Source: Microbacterium sp. cf046
GTDB lineage: Bacteria; Actinomycetota; Actinomycetes; Actinomycetales; Microbacteriaceae
DNA length: 64,000 nt
NCBI RefSeq assembly: GCF_900114345.1
Contig: NZ_FOZJ01000003.1
Location: forward strand, 1,233,320 to 1,297,319
Direction of reading: 5' to 3'
The notes under the pieces were generated by a model that was given only the letters and a program-made list of their open reading frames with translations, was not told the DNA's origin and did not search any database. Made by a program: the position numbers and the translations under genes. Positions 52,257-61,471 of the stretch are shown in pieces (within the stretch, counting starts at the first letter, position 1; each line of letters opens with the position of its first letter).

Positions 52257-52709
52257 GTGAGGAAGCACCACGGACATGCTGCGCTCAGCGCCGATGAGCA
52301 GATCTGGCGTTACGCGTATGTCGTGGGGACCGTCCCAGCATCCGTAGCGGACAAGGCTTACGCGGCCGCGTTTGCCCGATTGTCGATGGCCCAGCGCGAG
52401 GACCTCGTCGATGAGCTGCTCTCGCTGATGCCGGCCGGAGCGGGTGGACCGTCAGTGACTGATCCTGAAGCGTTTGCCATGTTCATGCAGGATCTGCAGT
52501 CGCGCAATGCCCTGGTCCGTGTCCGCGGCGCGAGCGCATTCGCGGTCGAGTTCATCGCGAGCCGGCCGGTGGTCGCCTACTTCACCGTCGGCACCGGCTC
52601 GGTGGAGATCGACCGGCATCCGCCGTGGATACACGAACTCGCCGGTCACGAGACCGCTCCATTCGACGCGGGGGGAAGCCACCGACACGGCGTGCGTTTC
52701 GGCGAGTGA
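52257..52709 (+). CDS. Hypothetical protein
   Basis: A 150-residue soluble frame starting at GTG 52257, with GGAGGG four bases before. It begins with a helical part (ARLSMAQREDLVDELLSLMP), then RVRGASAFAVEFIASRPVVA and TGSVEIDRHPPWIHELAGHE. I recognise no family. The composition looks coding (charged helices, balanced third positions). It is convergent with the GNAT gene, 30 bases apart. Confidence 0.55.
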   Translation: MRKHHGHAALSADEQIWRYAYVVGTVPASVADKAYAAAFARLSMAQREDLVDELLSLMPAGAGGPSVTDPEAFAMFMQDLQSRNALVRVRGASAFAVEFIASRPVVAYFTVGTGSVEIDRHPPWIHELAGHETAPFDAGGSHRHGVRFGE

Positions 52710-52739
52710 GAGATGGCCTGCCGTGCGGCCGGCGACTCG

Positions 52740-53456
52740 TCAGCTCACGTCGGCGATCACGTCCCACTCACCGAACCGCGCGAAGCCGGCGGAGCCTGCG
52801 AGCGCAATGGATGCCAGATTGTCGAGCTGGCATCGATATTGCGGCTCGAAGCCCTGGCCGAGCGCGTCTGCGGCGATCGCCCGCACCACCCGTTTCGCGA
52901 GGCCGCGACCGCGGTAGGCGGGGAGGGTGATGACACCGAGGTCCGCGAGCCGAGTGCCGCGCCATGGGTACATGCTCGCGGCGGCAACGAGTTGGCCATT
53001 GGCGAACGTGCCGTATACGAGCCAGTGGTCGAGCTCCACGAACGCCTCGTCGAGGTCGGCTTCGGGGGCGTTCGCGCAGAATCGCTCGAACGACGCGGTG
53101 TCGGCCGCGCGAAGTCGGCGCGTGTCGGCATGGTCGGGGTGAGAGCGCAGCGTTGCTTGCTCGCGGAGCGGCAAGTAGAACAGGTGGTCGGCCCCGTTGA
53201 GTTCCAGCCCGGCCGTCTGGAGCTTGCCGTTGAGCACACCGTCGGAGACGGTGTCGCCGTCCGTGAGAGAGAGCCTCGCTGCCACGGTTGGCGCGATCGT
53301 CGCGATCCGCGGGCCGTCAAGTACGACGAGCAGCTGAAGCAGGAGATCTTCACGGAGTGTTTCGTCGATGACGACCGTGTATTCATCGGGCTTGACCGCA
53401 TCCGGCGAGCGTGTGAGCCAGTATTCGGTGACGGCGCGAGCGAACGTGGTTGACAC
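52740..53456 (-). CDS. GNAT family N-acetyltransferase
   Basis: A 238-residue protein. The acetyl-CoA-binding motif A is DLGVITLPAYRGRGLAKRVV in the C-terminal half, and the motif B region is NLASIALAGSAGFARFGEW. The N-terminal 110 residues form an extra domain (FARAVTEYWLTRSPDAV, DHLFYLPLREQATL) that may bind the acceptor. The acceptor is unknown. It is a single-gene unit. Confidence 0.82.
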   Translation of the reverse strand: MSTTFARAVTEYWLTRSPDAVKPDEYTVVIDETLREDLLLQLLVVLDGPRIATIAPTVAARLSLTDGDTVSDGVLNGKLQTAGLELNGADHLFYLPLREQATLRSHPDHADTRRLRAADTASFERFCANAPEADLDEAFVELDHWLVYGTFANGQLVAAASMYPWRGTRLADLGVITLPAYRGRGLAKRVVRAIAADALGQGFEPQYRCQLDNLASIALAGSAGFARFGEWDVIADVS

Positions 53457-53651
53457 GGTCCCAGTCTGCGCCGTTGAAGTGCCGCCGACCGGTCTTCAGA
53501 AATTCTGATCGCCGGCGAGTCGGTCGATCGCTCATGGTCCCGGCGAGGTTCGGTGCGCTTCGGCGGGCCGGCCGGAACGGCAAGAGTCACCTGCCGGCTG
53601 TGCTCGACGAGGAGTGCGGCACGCAGCGCGGCACTCCTCGCCGTCCGGGCG

Positions 53652-54215
53652 CTACTTCTTGTCGTCCGCTTCTGCCTTCGCCACTGCTTTTGCGTCCGTG
53701 GCCACGGCGTCGTCTACGGCCCTCTCGACGATCTTGTCGGCCTTTTCGAGCGCCTTGCGGATCTTCACCTCGCCCGGGTCGGATACCAGGGCGACGATGC
53801 CGGAGTGGCCCGGCTCGATCGCGTCCTGCAGCTCCTCCGCCAGCTCCTTCTTGTGGTGGCGCTCACGCAACTTCCCGATGATCCCGCCGCCGGCGCCCAC
53901 GACAAGGACGCTGCCGAGGATCGAGGGCGGAAAGAGGATGCCGAGAACGGCGCCGCCGACCGCTCCCCACGCGAGCCCGTCGCGAGTGCTGTGATCGGTG
54001 ACCTTCTGCACTTCGAGCTTGCCGTCGCTGTCGCGCTTGACGACCACGACGCCTTCGATCTTGACCGTCGCTCCGTCCTCGACGTCCTTGAGCGCCTGAT
54101 AGGCCTCCAGCGCGACGTTGACGTCGGCGAAGTCGGCTGCGATCAGCGTGTACGCGCCGTCGGTAATGGCTGCCGCCGTGATCTCGTCCGCCGCGGCGGC
54201 TGTCTCATCAGTCAT
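53652..54215 (-). CDS. DUF1269-type protein with glycine-zipper segment
   Basis: A 187-residue protein. After an Ala-rich start comes ALEAYQALKDVEDGATVKIEGVVVV, then the glycine-zipper-like GAVGGAVLGILFPPSILGS and GAGGGIIGKLRERHHKKELAEE, and a Lys/Ala-rich coiled C-terminus. This matches DUF1269 membrane-associated stress-type proteins. Start ATG 54215 has AAGGAG 7 bases upstream. Divergent from the lipoate-ligase-like gene. Confidence 0.83.
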   Translation of the reverse strand: MTDETAAAADEITAAAITDGAYTLIAADFADVNVALEAYQALKDVEDGATVKIEGVVVVKRDSDGKLEVQKVTDHSTRDGLAWGAVGGAVLGILFPPSILGSVLVVGAGGGIIGKLRERHHKKELAEELQDAIEPGHSGIVALVSDPGEVKIRKALEKADKIVERAVDDAVATDAKAVAKAEADDKK

Positions 54216-54317
54216 GTCGGTTCTCCTTTTGCTTCCCGTGATCTCCTGACGGTCGTCAGTATAGGGAGGCGCGTTCCTGCCCGGGGTGTTGGGTCGATCG
54301 TGTGGGAGTGTTGCCCC

Positions 54318-55022
54318 ATGGCCGAACTTGACGCATCGACCTCGACGGGGCGGCGGCTCGTCATCCGCCAGCACGAGCGCCTGGACGCGGAGTCCGACCT
54401 GGCCCGATCGGTGGATCTGCTGCGTGCCGTGGCCGCGGGGACCATCCCCGACGACCGTGTCGTGCGTTTGGTGACGCCTGTGCCGACTGTTGCGATGAGC
54501 CGTCGCGAGAGTCGGTTGCCCGGATTCGAGACGGCGCAGCGCCACGCTCGGAACCGTGGGTTCGCGCCGGTCATCCGCCCAACCGGCGGGCGGGCCGTCG
54601 CCTACGACGAGACGTGCATCGTGTTCGACGTCGTCACCCGCGAGCGCGAGGGCCCGATGGATCAGGCGCGGTTCTTCCACGAGATCGGCGAGGCCCTTGC
54701 CGGCGCGCTTCGAGGGCTCGGCGTCGATGCCCGCGTCGGCGAAGTGCCCGGAGAATACTGTCCCGGGGAGTTCAGCATCAACGCGCGCGGCGTCGTGAAG
54801 CTGGTAGGAACGTCTCAGCGCGCGGTGCGCGGGGCACGGCTGCTCAGCGGAATGCTTGCGCTCGCCGAGGTCGAGCGCTTGGCGGAGGTTCTGACCGCGG
54901 TCAACGCGGCGCTGAATCTCGAATGGGACATCACGACATTCGGCAGCATGGACGCCGAGGTATCCGGTCTGCGGCGTCTGGCCGTGGAAGACGCAATCGC
55001 TGGGGCGCTCTCGACACTCTGA
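54318..55022 (+). CDS. Lipoate/octanoate protein ligase family protein
   Basis: A 234-residue protein of the LplA/LipM/BirA fold. RPTGGRAVAYDE is the conserved R-x-G-G-R-A-V lipoyl-binding loop, and VVKLVGTSQRAVRGARLLSG carries the catalytic-region Lys and the G-x-S-Q-R motif. It probably transfers lipoyl or octanoyl groups to carrier domains. No lipoate-dependent complex is near. ATG 54318 is chosen from family length; the frame is open upstream through the divergent promoter. Confidence 0.85.
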   Translation: MAELDASTSTGRRLVIRQHERLDAESDLARSVDLLRAVAAGTIPDDRVVRLVTPVPTVAMSRRESRLPGFETAQRHARNRGFAPVIRPTGGRAVAYDETCIVFDVVTREREGPMDQARFFHEIGEALAGALRGLGVDARVGEVPGEYCPGEFSINARGVVKLVGTSQRAVRGARLLSGMLALAEVERLAEVLTAVNAALNLEWDITTFGSMDAEVSGLRRLAVEDAIAGALSTL

Positions 55023-55159
55023 ACGCGATTCGCTCTGCATGGCGCAGCTCGGATCCCTACGCGGGCGGTGCGCGGAGGCTCGCCTTGGTGCGTGCGATCG
55101 TTGCCCAGTGCGATGAGGATTCGGTCGCTCCATGCTGCGCAAGGGCGCAAGATTGGATC

Positions 55160-55510
55160 ATGGTCGAGATCTCGGACGATGAGTTCGACCGAATGGTGTC
55201 GGAGGAGTTCGACGCTCTGCCCGATGACATGGTCCGTGGGCTCGAGAACGTAGGGATCGTCATCGAAAACCAGCCCGTGGGACAGCGGCCAAGACTGTTC
55301 GGGCTCTACCGAGGGCATCCGCTGACAACACGCGGGGTGTACGGCTTCGGAGAGCTTCCCGACCGGATCACGTTGTACAAGAACAACATGCAGGAGCACA
55401 GCGCAGACCTCGACGCGCTGCGCACGCGGGTGCGCATCACGCTCGTGCACGAGATCGGTCACTACTTCGGGCTCGACGACGCCCGGCTGCATGAGCTCGG
55501 CTGGGCATAG
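55160..55510 (+). CDS. Minimal zincin-type metallopeptidase family protein
   Basis: A 116-residue protein whose C-terminus contains VHEIGHYFGLDDARLHELGW: HEIGH is the zinc motif HExxH, with a following Asp as probable third ligand. VGIVIENQP and ITLYKNNM are typical of the short actinobacterial metallopeptidase family (related to the MMP fold, PF06262). No signal peptide. ATG 55160 has a family-like start (VEISDDEFDRMVSEEFDALP). Substrate unknown. Confidence 0.85.
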   Translation: MVEISDDEFDRMVSEEFDALPDDMVRGLENVGIVIENQPVGQRPRLFGLYRGHPLTTRGVYGFGELPDRITLYKNNMQEHSADLDALRTRVRITLVHEIGHYFGLDDARLHELGWA

Positions 55511-55797
55511 CGCGCCGCCACCGGGGAGGAGGACGTGGCGCGCGGTGAACGTGGGGTGCAGGGTGGTGCACACCCAGGGCCGCACATCCGAGTTCAGACC
55601 CGATCCCGGTACGGGCGATGCCCGAATCCGGCGCCCTCAGGTCAAGCGGCCAGCGCCGCCGATCGTAGCGCTCAGCAGGTCGGCGGGGCTCGAGTGAACC
55701 GGGCAGACTCAGCTCGCGAGGGCGGTGCCCGCGCCGCTCCCCATGCGTCCTCGCGCGGGCGCGCATCGAGTTGGGCGGCCCAGCTCCAGGCGCCCTG

Positions 55798-56211
55798 TCA
55801 GGGCACGTAATTCGAGGTCGCGATGAGTTGGCCGCCGGAGATGATCAGGGTCACGGTGAGCCCGACGATAGACGTAGCGGCGACAGCAGCGATCCCCAGC
55901 AAGACGCCAGAGCGGCGGTTGTATCGGCCAGCTCCACCGATCGAGCACAGGAGCACAAGGCCCACCACATGGGCAAGGACGAGCGGTAGAACTCCGTATA
56001 GGAACGTGGTTCCAGCCATCGATGTGCCGGCCGCGACAGCTTTACCTTGCTCGGTGAGCTCTTCGAGAGATGCCAACGGCAGCAGCAGCCAGGCGCCGGT
56101 CATCACGGGAAGCCCGACGACTGCGAGTACCCAGAACACCGCGAGGGAGGCGGTGCTCTTCCAACCCTCGTCGACGGTCGATTTCAGCGGGAGATCGGCG
56201 GTGCGCTGCAT
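55798..56211 (-). CDS. Four-helix membrane protein of unknown function
   Basis: A 137-residue protein with hydrophobic segments around 22-48 (LAVFWVLAVVGLPVMTGAWL), 60-90 (TTFLYGVLPLVLAHVVGLVL) and 100-128 (VLLGIAAVAATSIVGLTVTL). No motif recognised. The 55511-55797 gap downstream has no gene I can support. Divergent from the F420 oxidoreductase. Confidence 0.65.
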   Translation of the reverse strand: MQRTADLPLKSTVDEGWKSTASLAVFWVLAVVGLPVMTGAWLLLPLASLEELTEQGKAVAAGTSMAGTTFLYGVLPLVLAHVVGLVLLCSIGGAGRYNRRSGVLLGIAAVAATSIVGLTVTLIISGGQLIATSNYVP

Positions 56212-56459
56212 GAGATGAGCGTCTCATGCGGACACAGAGTGCGTGGAACAGAGTCGGAGGCGCGCGGCGTGCGCATGCTCCTGTCCAGCCAGTTCGCAGA
56301 CTCGCCACTCGCTCGACTCTCGTTCGCGGGCCGGTCGGTCATGGAGCCGCCGATTCCGTCCACCCAGGTGCTGCGTACAGCAAGGGTGGCGAGGCCTAGG
56401 ATCGATCGGCGAGGGTCTGGCGAGTGTCGCGACCTTGGTGTTCGAGAGGCGGGCGCACG

Positions 56460-57515
56460 ATGCGGTTCGGACTGATCCAGAACTATTCGGCCGACATCGG
56501 CGAGATCGCGGATGCTGTCGACACTTACGAGACGGCAGGGCTCGACACGATCGCCGTCGCCGAGGCGTATTCGTTCGATGCGGTCAGCCGCCTCGGCTAC
56601 CTCGCGGCGAAGACGCGGACCATCGGCCTGATGTCGAACATCTTCCAGCTGTACACGCGAACCCCCACACTCACTGCGATGACTGCCGCCAGCCTCGACT
56701 CGCTCGCACCCGGCGGTTTCACGCTCGGACTGGGCGCATCCGGCCCTCAAGTGATCGAGGGCTTCCACGGCGTGCCGTACGACGCGCCCCTCGGGCGCAC
56801 CCGCGAGATCGTCAAGATCTGCCGGCAGACTTGGCGGCGCGAGCCAGTGATGCACGATGGCAGGCACTACTCCATTCCACTCATGCGCGAGCGGGGCGGG
56901 TCGGGTCTGGGCAAGCCACTCAAGCTCATCAACCACATGGCGCGCCCCGACATCCCGATCTCGATCGCCGCGCTCGGTCGCCAGAGCGTGGCTCAGGTCG
57001 CCGAGATAGCCGACGGATGGCAGCCGATCTTCTTCGACCCGCAGCTCGCGAAAAAGGTGTGGGGCGAGTCACTCGAGGCGGGCATGTCCAGGCGCGGCTC
57101 CGAGCTCGGGCCGCTGGACATCCAAGTGCAGGTGTTCTTCGCGTTCGGCGATCCCTCGCCCGAGGCTCTCATGCGGATCCGGTCATACCTCGCGCTCTAC
57201 ATCGGCGGGATGGGAGCCAAGGGGAAGAACTTCTACAACGACATCGTCTCCCGCTACGGCTTCGCGGCGGAGGCCGCAGCGATCCAGGACCTCTACCTCG
57301 CGGGCCGCAGGGCCGAGGCGGTGGCCGCGGTTCCTGACGAGCTCGTGCAGGGCGTGACCCTCCTCGGCGACCCCGACGGGCTGCGCCAGAGAATCGCCGA
57401 CTTCGAGGCGGCGGGCGTCACTGAACTGCTACTCGCCCCCTGCGCCGACACCGCCCAACAGCGCCTCGACGACGTCGTTGCGCTCCTCACGCTCGCAGCC
57501 CGCGAGCGTCGATAG
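56460..57515 (+). CDS. LLM class F420-dependent oxidoreductase
   Basis: A 351-residue TIM-barrel enzyme of the luciferase-like family. MRFGLIQNYSADIGEIADAV is the barrel start; later RTIGLMSNIFQLYTRTPTLT, FTLGLGASGPQVIEGFHG with the phosphate-binding Gly segment, and VAEIADGWQPIFFDP. The F420 pocket pattern matches the mycobacterial LLM group. Reaction unknown. ATG 56460 is preferred over a GTG-led extension. The neighbouring DDN-like gene is also an F420-type enzyme. Confidence 0.88.
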   Translation: MRFGLIQNYSADIGEIADAVDTYETAGLDTIAVAEAYSFDAVSRLGYLAAKTRTIGLMSNIFQLYTRTPTLTAMTAASLDSLAPGGFTLGLGASGPQVIEGFHGVPYDAPLGRTREIVKICRQTWRREPVMHDGRHYSIPLMRERGGSGLGKPLKLINHMARPDIPISIAALGRQSVAQVAEIADGWQPIFFDPQLAKKVWGESLEAGMSRRGSELGPLDIQVQVFFAFGDPSPEALMRIRSYLALYIGGMGAKGKNFYNDIVSRYGFAAEAAAIQDLYLAGRRAEAVAAVPDELVQGVTLLGDPDGLRQRIADFEAAGVTELLLAPCADTAQQRLDDVVALLTLAARERR

Positions 57516-57630
57516 ACATACCGCGCTCGAAGCACAAGCGGAGAAGTGCATGTGCCTTCCCGCTGTTCCTTGGCCGCAAGGAGGCTGTCTTCCTTCTCGC
57601 TGGGACCGCGGCCAGTGACTCGGGATGCCG

Positions 57631-58011
57631 TCAGGCGACGGGCGCGGTAGCCGCAGTCAGCACGATGAGTGGACTGTGCGCGATCATGTCGTCGACATCG
57701 TCTCTGCGCCATCGGCGTGCGGCGGCCTCGATGAGCGGCCGTGCTTCGTGGGGATCGGTGATTACCCGCGCCGTGGCAGGAATGTCGGCGTCGATGCCCT
57801 TCTTCAAATGCACGATGACGTTGGGGTCTGCGGTGATGTTGTGTATCCAGTCCCTTGTGCGGTCTCGACGCGGCATCCCGGTGATGAACAGCACGCCGTC
57901 CTCATCGTGCAGGAAGATCTCAATGCGGCGCGGTAGCCCGCTACGGCGACCGGTCGTCGTCAGGTCGATGAGCTGACTTCGGTGCAGGGCCGTGCTGACG
58001 TCGTTGTTCAC
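57631..58011 (-). CDS. DDN-like deazaflavin-dependent nitroreductase family protein
   Basis: A 126-residue split-beta-barrel protein. LIDLTTTGRRSGLPRRIEIF and GVLFITGMPRRDRTRDWIHN then ADPNVIVHLKKG follow the F420-binding DUF385/DDN pattern. GTG 58011 is used since the fold starts here and no strong ribosome-binding site is seen; the frame is open to 58224, so a longer N-terminus is possible. Reduces unknown compounds with F420H2 (inference). Confidence 0.78.
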   Translation of the reverse strand: MNNDVSTALHRSQLIDLTTTGRRSGLPRRIEIFLHDEDGVLFITGMPRRDRTRDWIHNITADPNVIVHLKKGIDADIPATARVITDPHEARPLIEAAARRWRRDDVDDMIAHSPLIVLTAATAPVA

Positions 58012-58292
58012 ACCTGTTGCAGCAATCTCGCTGCTGCAGACATTCCACGCGATCGATGAGACTTCCGTGCGCAACGCTGATCGCGAAGCCCCAAGCAGCC
58101 AAGCCAAGTCTGTCGCCAGCGGGTCGTTGAGCGCTCGGTCAGCGCACCAGGGCGTCACGGAATGCGGTTCGATCTGCAGGCGCGAACATCCCACCACTCC
58201 AACCCTTCGGCTCTCCCGTGTCAATTACGAGCCGCCCGGAAGGCCGGTCCCCGTGCGGTCGCGCTCGGACCGAGCGGGTATGTGGGCCATGG

Positions 58293-58838
58293 CTACGTGG
58301 TGACGCGATAGTGCAGGATCAGGTAGCCCAGCGGAGAGACCAGGTTTCGGATCGGCTCCAATCCGATCTGTGGCATCCCGTCGTAGAGCTTGCGGCCGGT
58401 CGCAGCGATGGCCGGCGCGACGATGACTCGAAGTTCGTCGACGATGCCGGCGGCAAGCAGAGTCTGGGCCACGGAGATGCTCGCATGCACGCCGATGTCG
58501 CGACCGGGCTGGGTCTTCAGCTCGGCGACGAACTCGACGAGATCGCCGTCGATCGCTGTCGCGTTCGCCCACACCTGGTCCAGCGGCGAGGATGTCGCGA
58601 TGTATTTGGGGACCGCGTTGATGAACGTCGCGAAAGGCTGGATGTCACTGGTCGGCCAGAAGCCGGCCCACTCATCGAACGTGCGGCGGCCCAGGATGAC
58701 GGCATCCTGTGTTGCGATCACCGCCTCACCGGCGGCATCCACTTCCGGGTCATCCCATCCCATGAAGAAGCGAGCAACATCCTCGGCCACGCCATCGAGG
58801 CTCGTGAACTCGTATACGACAACTTTTCGGGACCCCAC
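58293..58838 (-). CDS. Dihydrofolate-reductase-like protein (RibD C-terminal family)
   Basis: A 181-residue reductase-fold protein: VVVYEFTSLDGVAEDVARFF, then AVILGRRTFDEWAGFWP and IGVHASISVAQTLLAAGIVD with the NADPH loop, ending YLILHYRVTT. A GTG start at 58838 is assumed; the fold begins right after. It is the second member of this family in the window (see 34047) and not closely similar to it. Confidence 0.82.
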   Translation of the reverse strand: MGSRKVVVYEFTSLDGVAEDVARFFMGWDDPEVDAAGEAVIATQDAVILGRRTFDEWAGFWPTSDIQPFATFINAVPKYIATSSPLDQVWANATAIDGDLVEFVAELKTQPGRDIGVHASISVAQTLLAAGIVDELRVIVAPAIAATGRKLYDGMPQIGLEPIRNLVSPLGYLILHYRVTT

Positions 58839-58935
58839 GCCGCCCAGCCTGTCACTCGACCGTACCGGCCGAAAGCCGGACCTTCAGCGACCGCGACTCG
58901 AGTGCGCAAAGTCTCACCTCTAGTACGTTCTGAAG

Positions 58936-59199
58936 GTGAGGTTCGTGGACGCCTTCATCGACAAGGCCGGTCGCTACTCCCTCGGAGTGGAGGAGGAGTC
59001 TGCTACCGCCTACCTCTCGATCCCCGTCGGGAGCAACCTCGCCGATTACGAGGAGTACTACTCGTTGAGCGATGAGGAGTACTCGGGTCTCCTTGCCGAT
59101 TCGGATGCGGCCAGGTTGTTCGCAGAGCAGTGCCGTCACCGCGAGCACGACGACCGACTGATCCTGAAGCCGGGATGGAACCGCGGAGAGCCCTGGTAG
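58936..59199 (+). CDS. Small conserved-looking hypothetical protein
   Basis: An 87-residue soluble acidic protein: VDAFIDKAGRYSLGVEEESA, LSIPVGSNLADYEEYYSLSD, then EQCRHREHDDRLILKPG near the end. It has the look of an Imm-type or DUF small protein, but I recognise no family. GTG 58936 is used; a GTG at 58945 has GAAGGTGAGG better spaced and is equally likely. Confidence 0.6.
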   Translation: MRFVDAFIDKAGRYSLGVEEESATAYLSIPVGSNLADYEEYYSLSDEEYSGLLADSDAARLFAEQCRHREHDDRLILKPGWNRGEPW

Positions 59200-59235
59200 T
59201 AGACGCCGGTAAGTCCTGAGCGGCGTTCGCAACGC

Positions 59236-59844
59236 TCAGTCTGAGGGTGCCTTCCAGATGAATCCATCAGGGTCGGCGAAGTCGCTGCCGGCGCCGCAGA
59301 TGAGGAGCCGGTGCGATCCGTTGCCGTCGGCTGGGATGCCGGTGGTCTTGGCAAGCGCGGCCCGGTTGTTGAGGGTCAGCGCCACGGCGCCTGTATCGAG
59401 CTCGACGTATCTGCGGCCATAGCTCTTGCCCACCGAGAACCCGCGGCCGGCATAGAACTGCTTGCTCGCGGTGACGTCGGCGACGCCGAGCTGGAGCACG
59501 AACTCGTCGACCTTCCGTGTGGCGGGGCCGGTGTCCTTCTTCGATTGCGACGCGACCGTCCAGATCGTGCCGTCCGGCGCCCGGACGATCCCGCCGTAGC
59601 CCCAGAGCGACTTCGCAGCCGGTTTCAGCACCGTTGCTCCCGCGGCGGCGGCGCTGTCGATCAGGTTGCGGACGGTGGCGGGCTGGGACACCACCAGCGA
59701 TAGCGTGAACCCTCGGAATCCAGAGCTGGGCTGCTGAGATTCCTGCACTCGCACCCGGTCGCCGACATCGAACGCGGCGGCATAGAACGCCTCAGCCTCA
59801 GCTACGTCCCCGACCTCTAGGGTGACGAACTCGATCGTGCCCAT
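59236..59844 (-). CDS. VOC family protein with two domains
   Basis: A 202-residue protein with two vicinal-oxygen-chelate modules: EFVTLEVGDVAEAEAFYAAA to YGGIVRAPDGTIWTVAS, and QLGVADVTASKQFYAGRGFS to CGAGSDFADPDGFIWKAPSD. The paired DPDG/PDG turns near the end of each module are typical. Close to annotated glyoxalase or bleomycin-resistance-like proteins, but no specific substrate can be given. Confidence 0.83.
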   Translation of the reverse strand: MGTIEFVTLEVGDVAEAEAFYAAAFDVGDRVRVQESQQPSSGFRGFTLSLVVSQPATVRNLIDSAAAAGATVLKPAAKSLWGYGGIVRAPDGTIWTVASQSKKDTGPATRKVDEFVLQLGVADVTASKQFYAGRGFSVGKSYGRRYVELDTGAVALTLNNRAALAKTTGIPADGNGSHRLLICGAGSDFADPDGFIWKAPSD

Positions 59845-59916
59845 GGCGACATCCTAGAGAGGGTCGACAACGCTCGACCTCTCGAATCCCGATTGATCGC
59901 CAGGGCGCGTGCGCGA

Positions 59917-59994
59917 TCAGTCGGGAACGATTTGTACGCTCGCGATCCGATCGTCCCGCAGCGTGAACCGGAACGGGCTCGCGCCGTTGAACCC
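59917..59994 (-). pseudogene. C-terminal remnant of an NTF2/SnoaL-like protein
   Basis: Minus-strand translation reads GFNGASPFRFTLRDDRIASV then QIVPD and a stop; the codon before it is a TAG. The F-x-L-R-D-D-R-I pattern is the typical last strand of SnoaL/NTF2-like proteins (FTLRDGKIA). No start or upstream body is left. Confidence 0.4.
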
Positions 59995-60203
59995 CTAGCG
60001 GAGAAGTTCAGATGTGTAGCCGAACTCTAGCGATGAGCGATGCGCCGGTCGAATCGAGTCACAACTATGAAGCCTTGCAATTGCCCAGGGGAGCCGCGGG
60101 CGCCGATCCGCAGCTGGTGACGTTGTCAATCAGCCTGTCTCCACGCGCTCGGCCGCTGCGCCCGCGATGTCCCAGGCCGTTCCTTGACCGCTCGTAGGCC
60201 CGT

Positions 60204-60267
60204 CGCTCAGCGGTCGAGATCATGCCGCCGGCTCAGGGCGGGCAGGCATGATTAGCCGCTGAGCGAT
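60204..60267. repeat. Long imperfect palindrome (two perfect stems)
   Basis: TCGCTCAGCGG (60204-60214) pairs with CCGCTGAGCGA (60257-60267), and ATCATGCC (60220-60227) with GGCATGAT (60246-60253). Between them lie 5- and 3-base internal loops and an 18-base apical loop that can pair further (GCC 60228-60230 with GGC 60242-60244). Confidence 0.8.
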
Positions 60268-60349
60268 ACAGCCGTGCGAGCGCTCGGCTCTTAGGGTGCC
60301 GGTAGCCAGGGTTCCGTGCGCATCATCGCGATGCTCGCGAGTGGGTCGT

Positions 60350-61024
60350 TCACCGATCGGGGATCTCCTCGAGATGGTGGACAGCGAAGCTATTGAGGTC
60401 GACCGGGAAGCGCTCGTCGCCCCGCATCTTCTCGGTCACCACCGTGACCCACATCTCCACATGGGTCCCGGTTTCGAATGCGGACAGGTTCGGAGGATCG
60501 GGATCGCTGACATCTCCCGCCGCGGGGAGCAGGCACTTCCATTCGCGGTAAACGTCCGCGTCGATGTTCTGGACATTGTCGACGAAGGCGACCGATGGAC
60601 AAGACCCACTTGCACCCTGGATCGTGCCGTATGCGATGAAGTGCTCTCCTTCGTACTCGTCGTCGTAGACCGTGAGGTCGACATATCGATCCCAGTCCAC
60701 CTCCTCGAAAGCTGAAAGTTCAACCGGCGCCTCCCGGTTGTATCGGGGATTCAACGGGCCTCCCGGAAGCGCCATCGCGATCAGCGCCGCGAACAGCAGC
60801 AGCCCACCGCCGATCGCCGCGGCGACCTTCGTCCGACGTCGCCGTCTGGCTGGCTCAGCGCCGGATGTTTCGGACGCTGATTCGCCTTCGACGTCGAGGT
60901 CCGCGGGGCGATAGCCGTCGGCGGACCAGGCCGCTCGGTGCGGCGGGCGATCAGGGTCCAGAGGGTCTGCGGTCGAACCACCGACGGCCGAGGCATCGTC
61001 ATTAGCGGGCACACCAGGAGTCAT
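60350..61024 (-). CDS. Membrane-anchored protein of unknown function
   Basis: A 224-residue protein: a polar Pro/Asp-rich cytosolic lead (about 65 residues), a basic RRRRRTK stretch, one transmembrane helix (VAAAIGGGLLLFAALIAMAL) and an external domain with YVDLTVYDDEYEGEHFIAYG, two Cys (GSCPSV and WKCLLP), and MWVTVVTEKMRGDERFP. It has the topology of anchored actinobacterial DUF proteins. Function unknown. Confidence 0.65.
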   Translation of the reverse strand: MTPGVPANDDASAVGGSTADPLDPDRPPHRAAWSADGYRPADLDVEGESASETSGAEPARRRRRTKVAAAIGGGLLLFAALIAMALPGGPLNPRYNREAPVELSAFEEVDWDRYVDLTVYDDEYEGEHFIAYGTIQGASGSCPSVAFVDNVQNIDADVYREWKCLLPAAGDVSDPDPPNLSAFETGTHVEMWVTVVTEKMRGDERFPVDLNSFAVHHLEEIPDR

Positions 61025-61471
61025 GTCGACCTAACTGGAGGGTTCAGCCGCTGAGAAACGGCAGGCACGGCGAGGATACCTTCCTAGCCCGGAAGGTACA
61101 GCGTTCCCTCTTGGTTGTGAAGTCAGTCACGCAGAGCAATGGCTCTCTGGCTGCTCGTCCAAAGGTGTGTGGCCATGGCTGAGGAACCGTCAGCGCTTCC
61201 TGCCAACGTGGACTCCACGTCGGAGATGCGCGGAGACGGAATGGCTAGTGCGTCTGCCGCGCGAGGGCGTGTAGTGGGCGTCAATTCTGATCTAGAGGGG
61301 CGCAGCCAGCACTCGCTGCACTCGTCACCGCTCCAGCGTCGCGCAGCACGGTCCGTCAGCGCGACACACTTCAGTCGCGATAGCGGATCCGCAGTCGGCA
61401 GGGCAGGTGACCAGCGGCACTCGACTGTCACAGGCGCTGTTGGGGCCGAATGATCCAGTTGACCGCGTGAA
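61025..61471. other. 447-bp intergenic region
   Basis: Open frames on both strands (about 100 residues each) show no motif, no signal and no convincing ribosome-binding site. I see no gene, repeat or hairpin that I can support here. Confidence 0.5.

Larger units (their letters stand above)
59845..60349. other. 505-bp region with a gene remnant and a long hairpin
   Basis: The only supported contents are the NTF2-like C-terminal remnant (59917-59994) and a 64-base palindrome (60204-60267). A 61-residue frame at 60012-60197 has no motif and Arg/Pro-rich composition; I do not call it. Confidence 0.6.

Noticed and set aside
60012..60197. 61-residue plus-strand frame
   Set aside because: No motif, Arg/Pro-rich end, weak start context; regarded as chance.
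61123..61453. Overlapping frames of about 100 residues on both strands
   Set aside because: Neither has a signal peptide, domain motif or ribosome-binding site.
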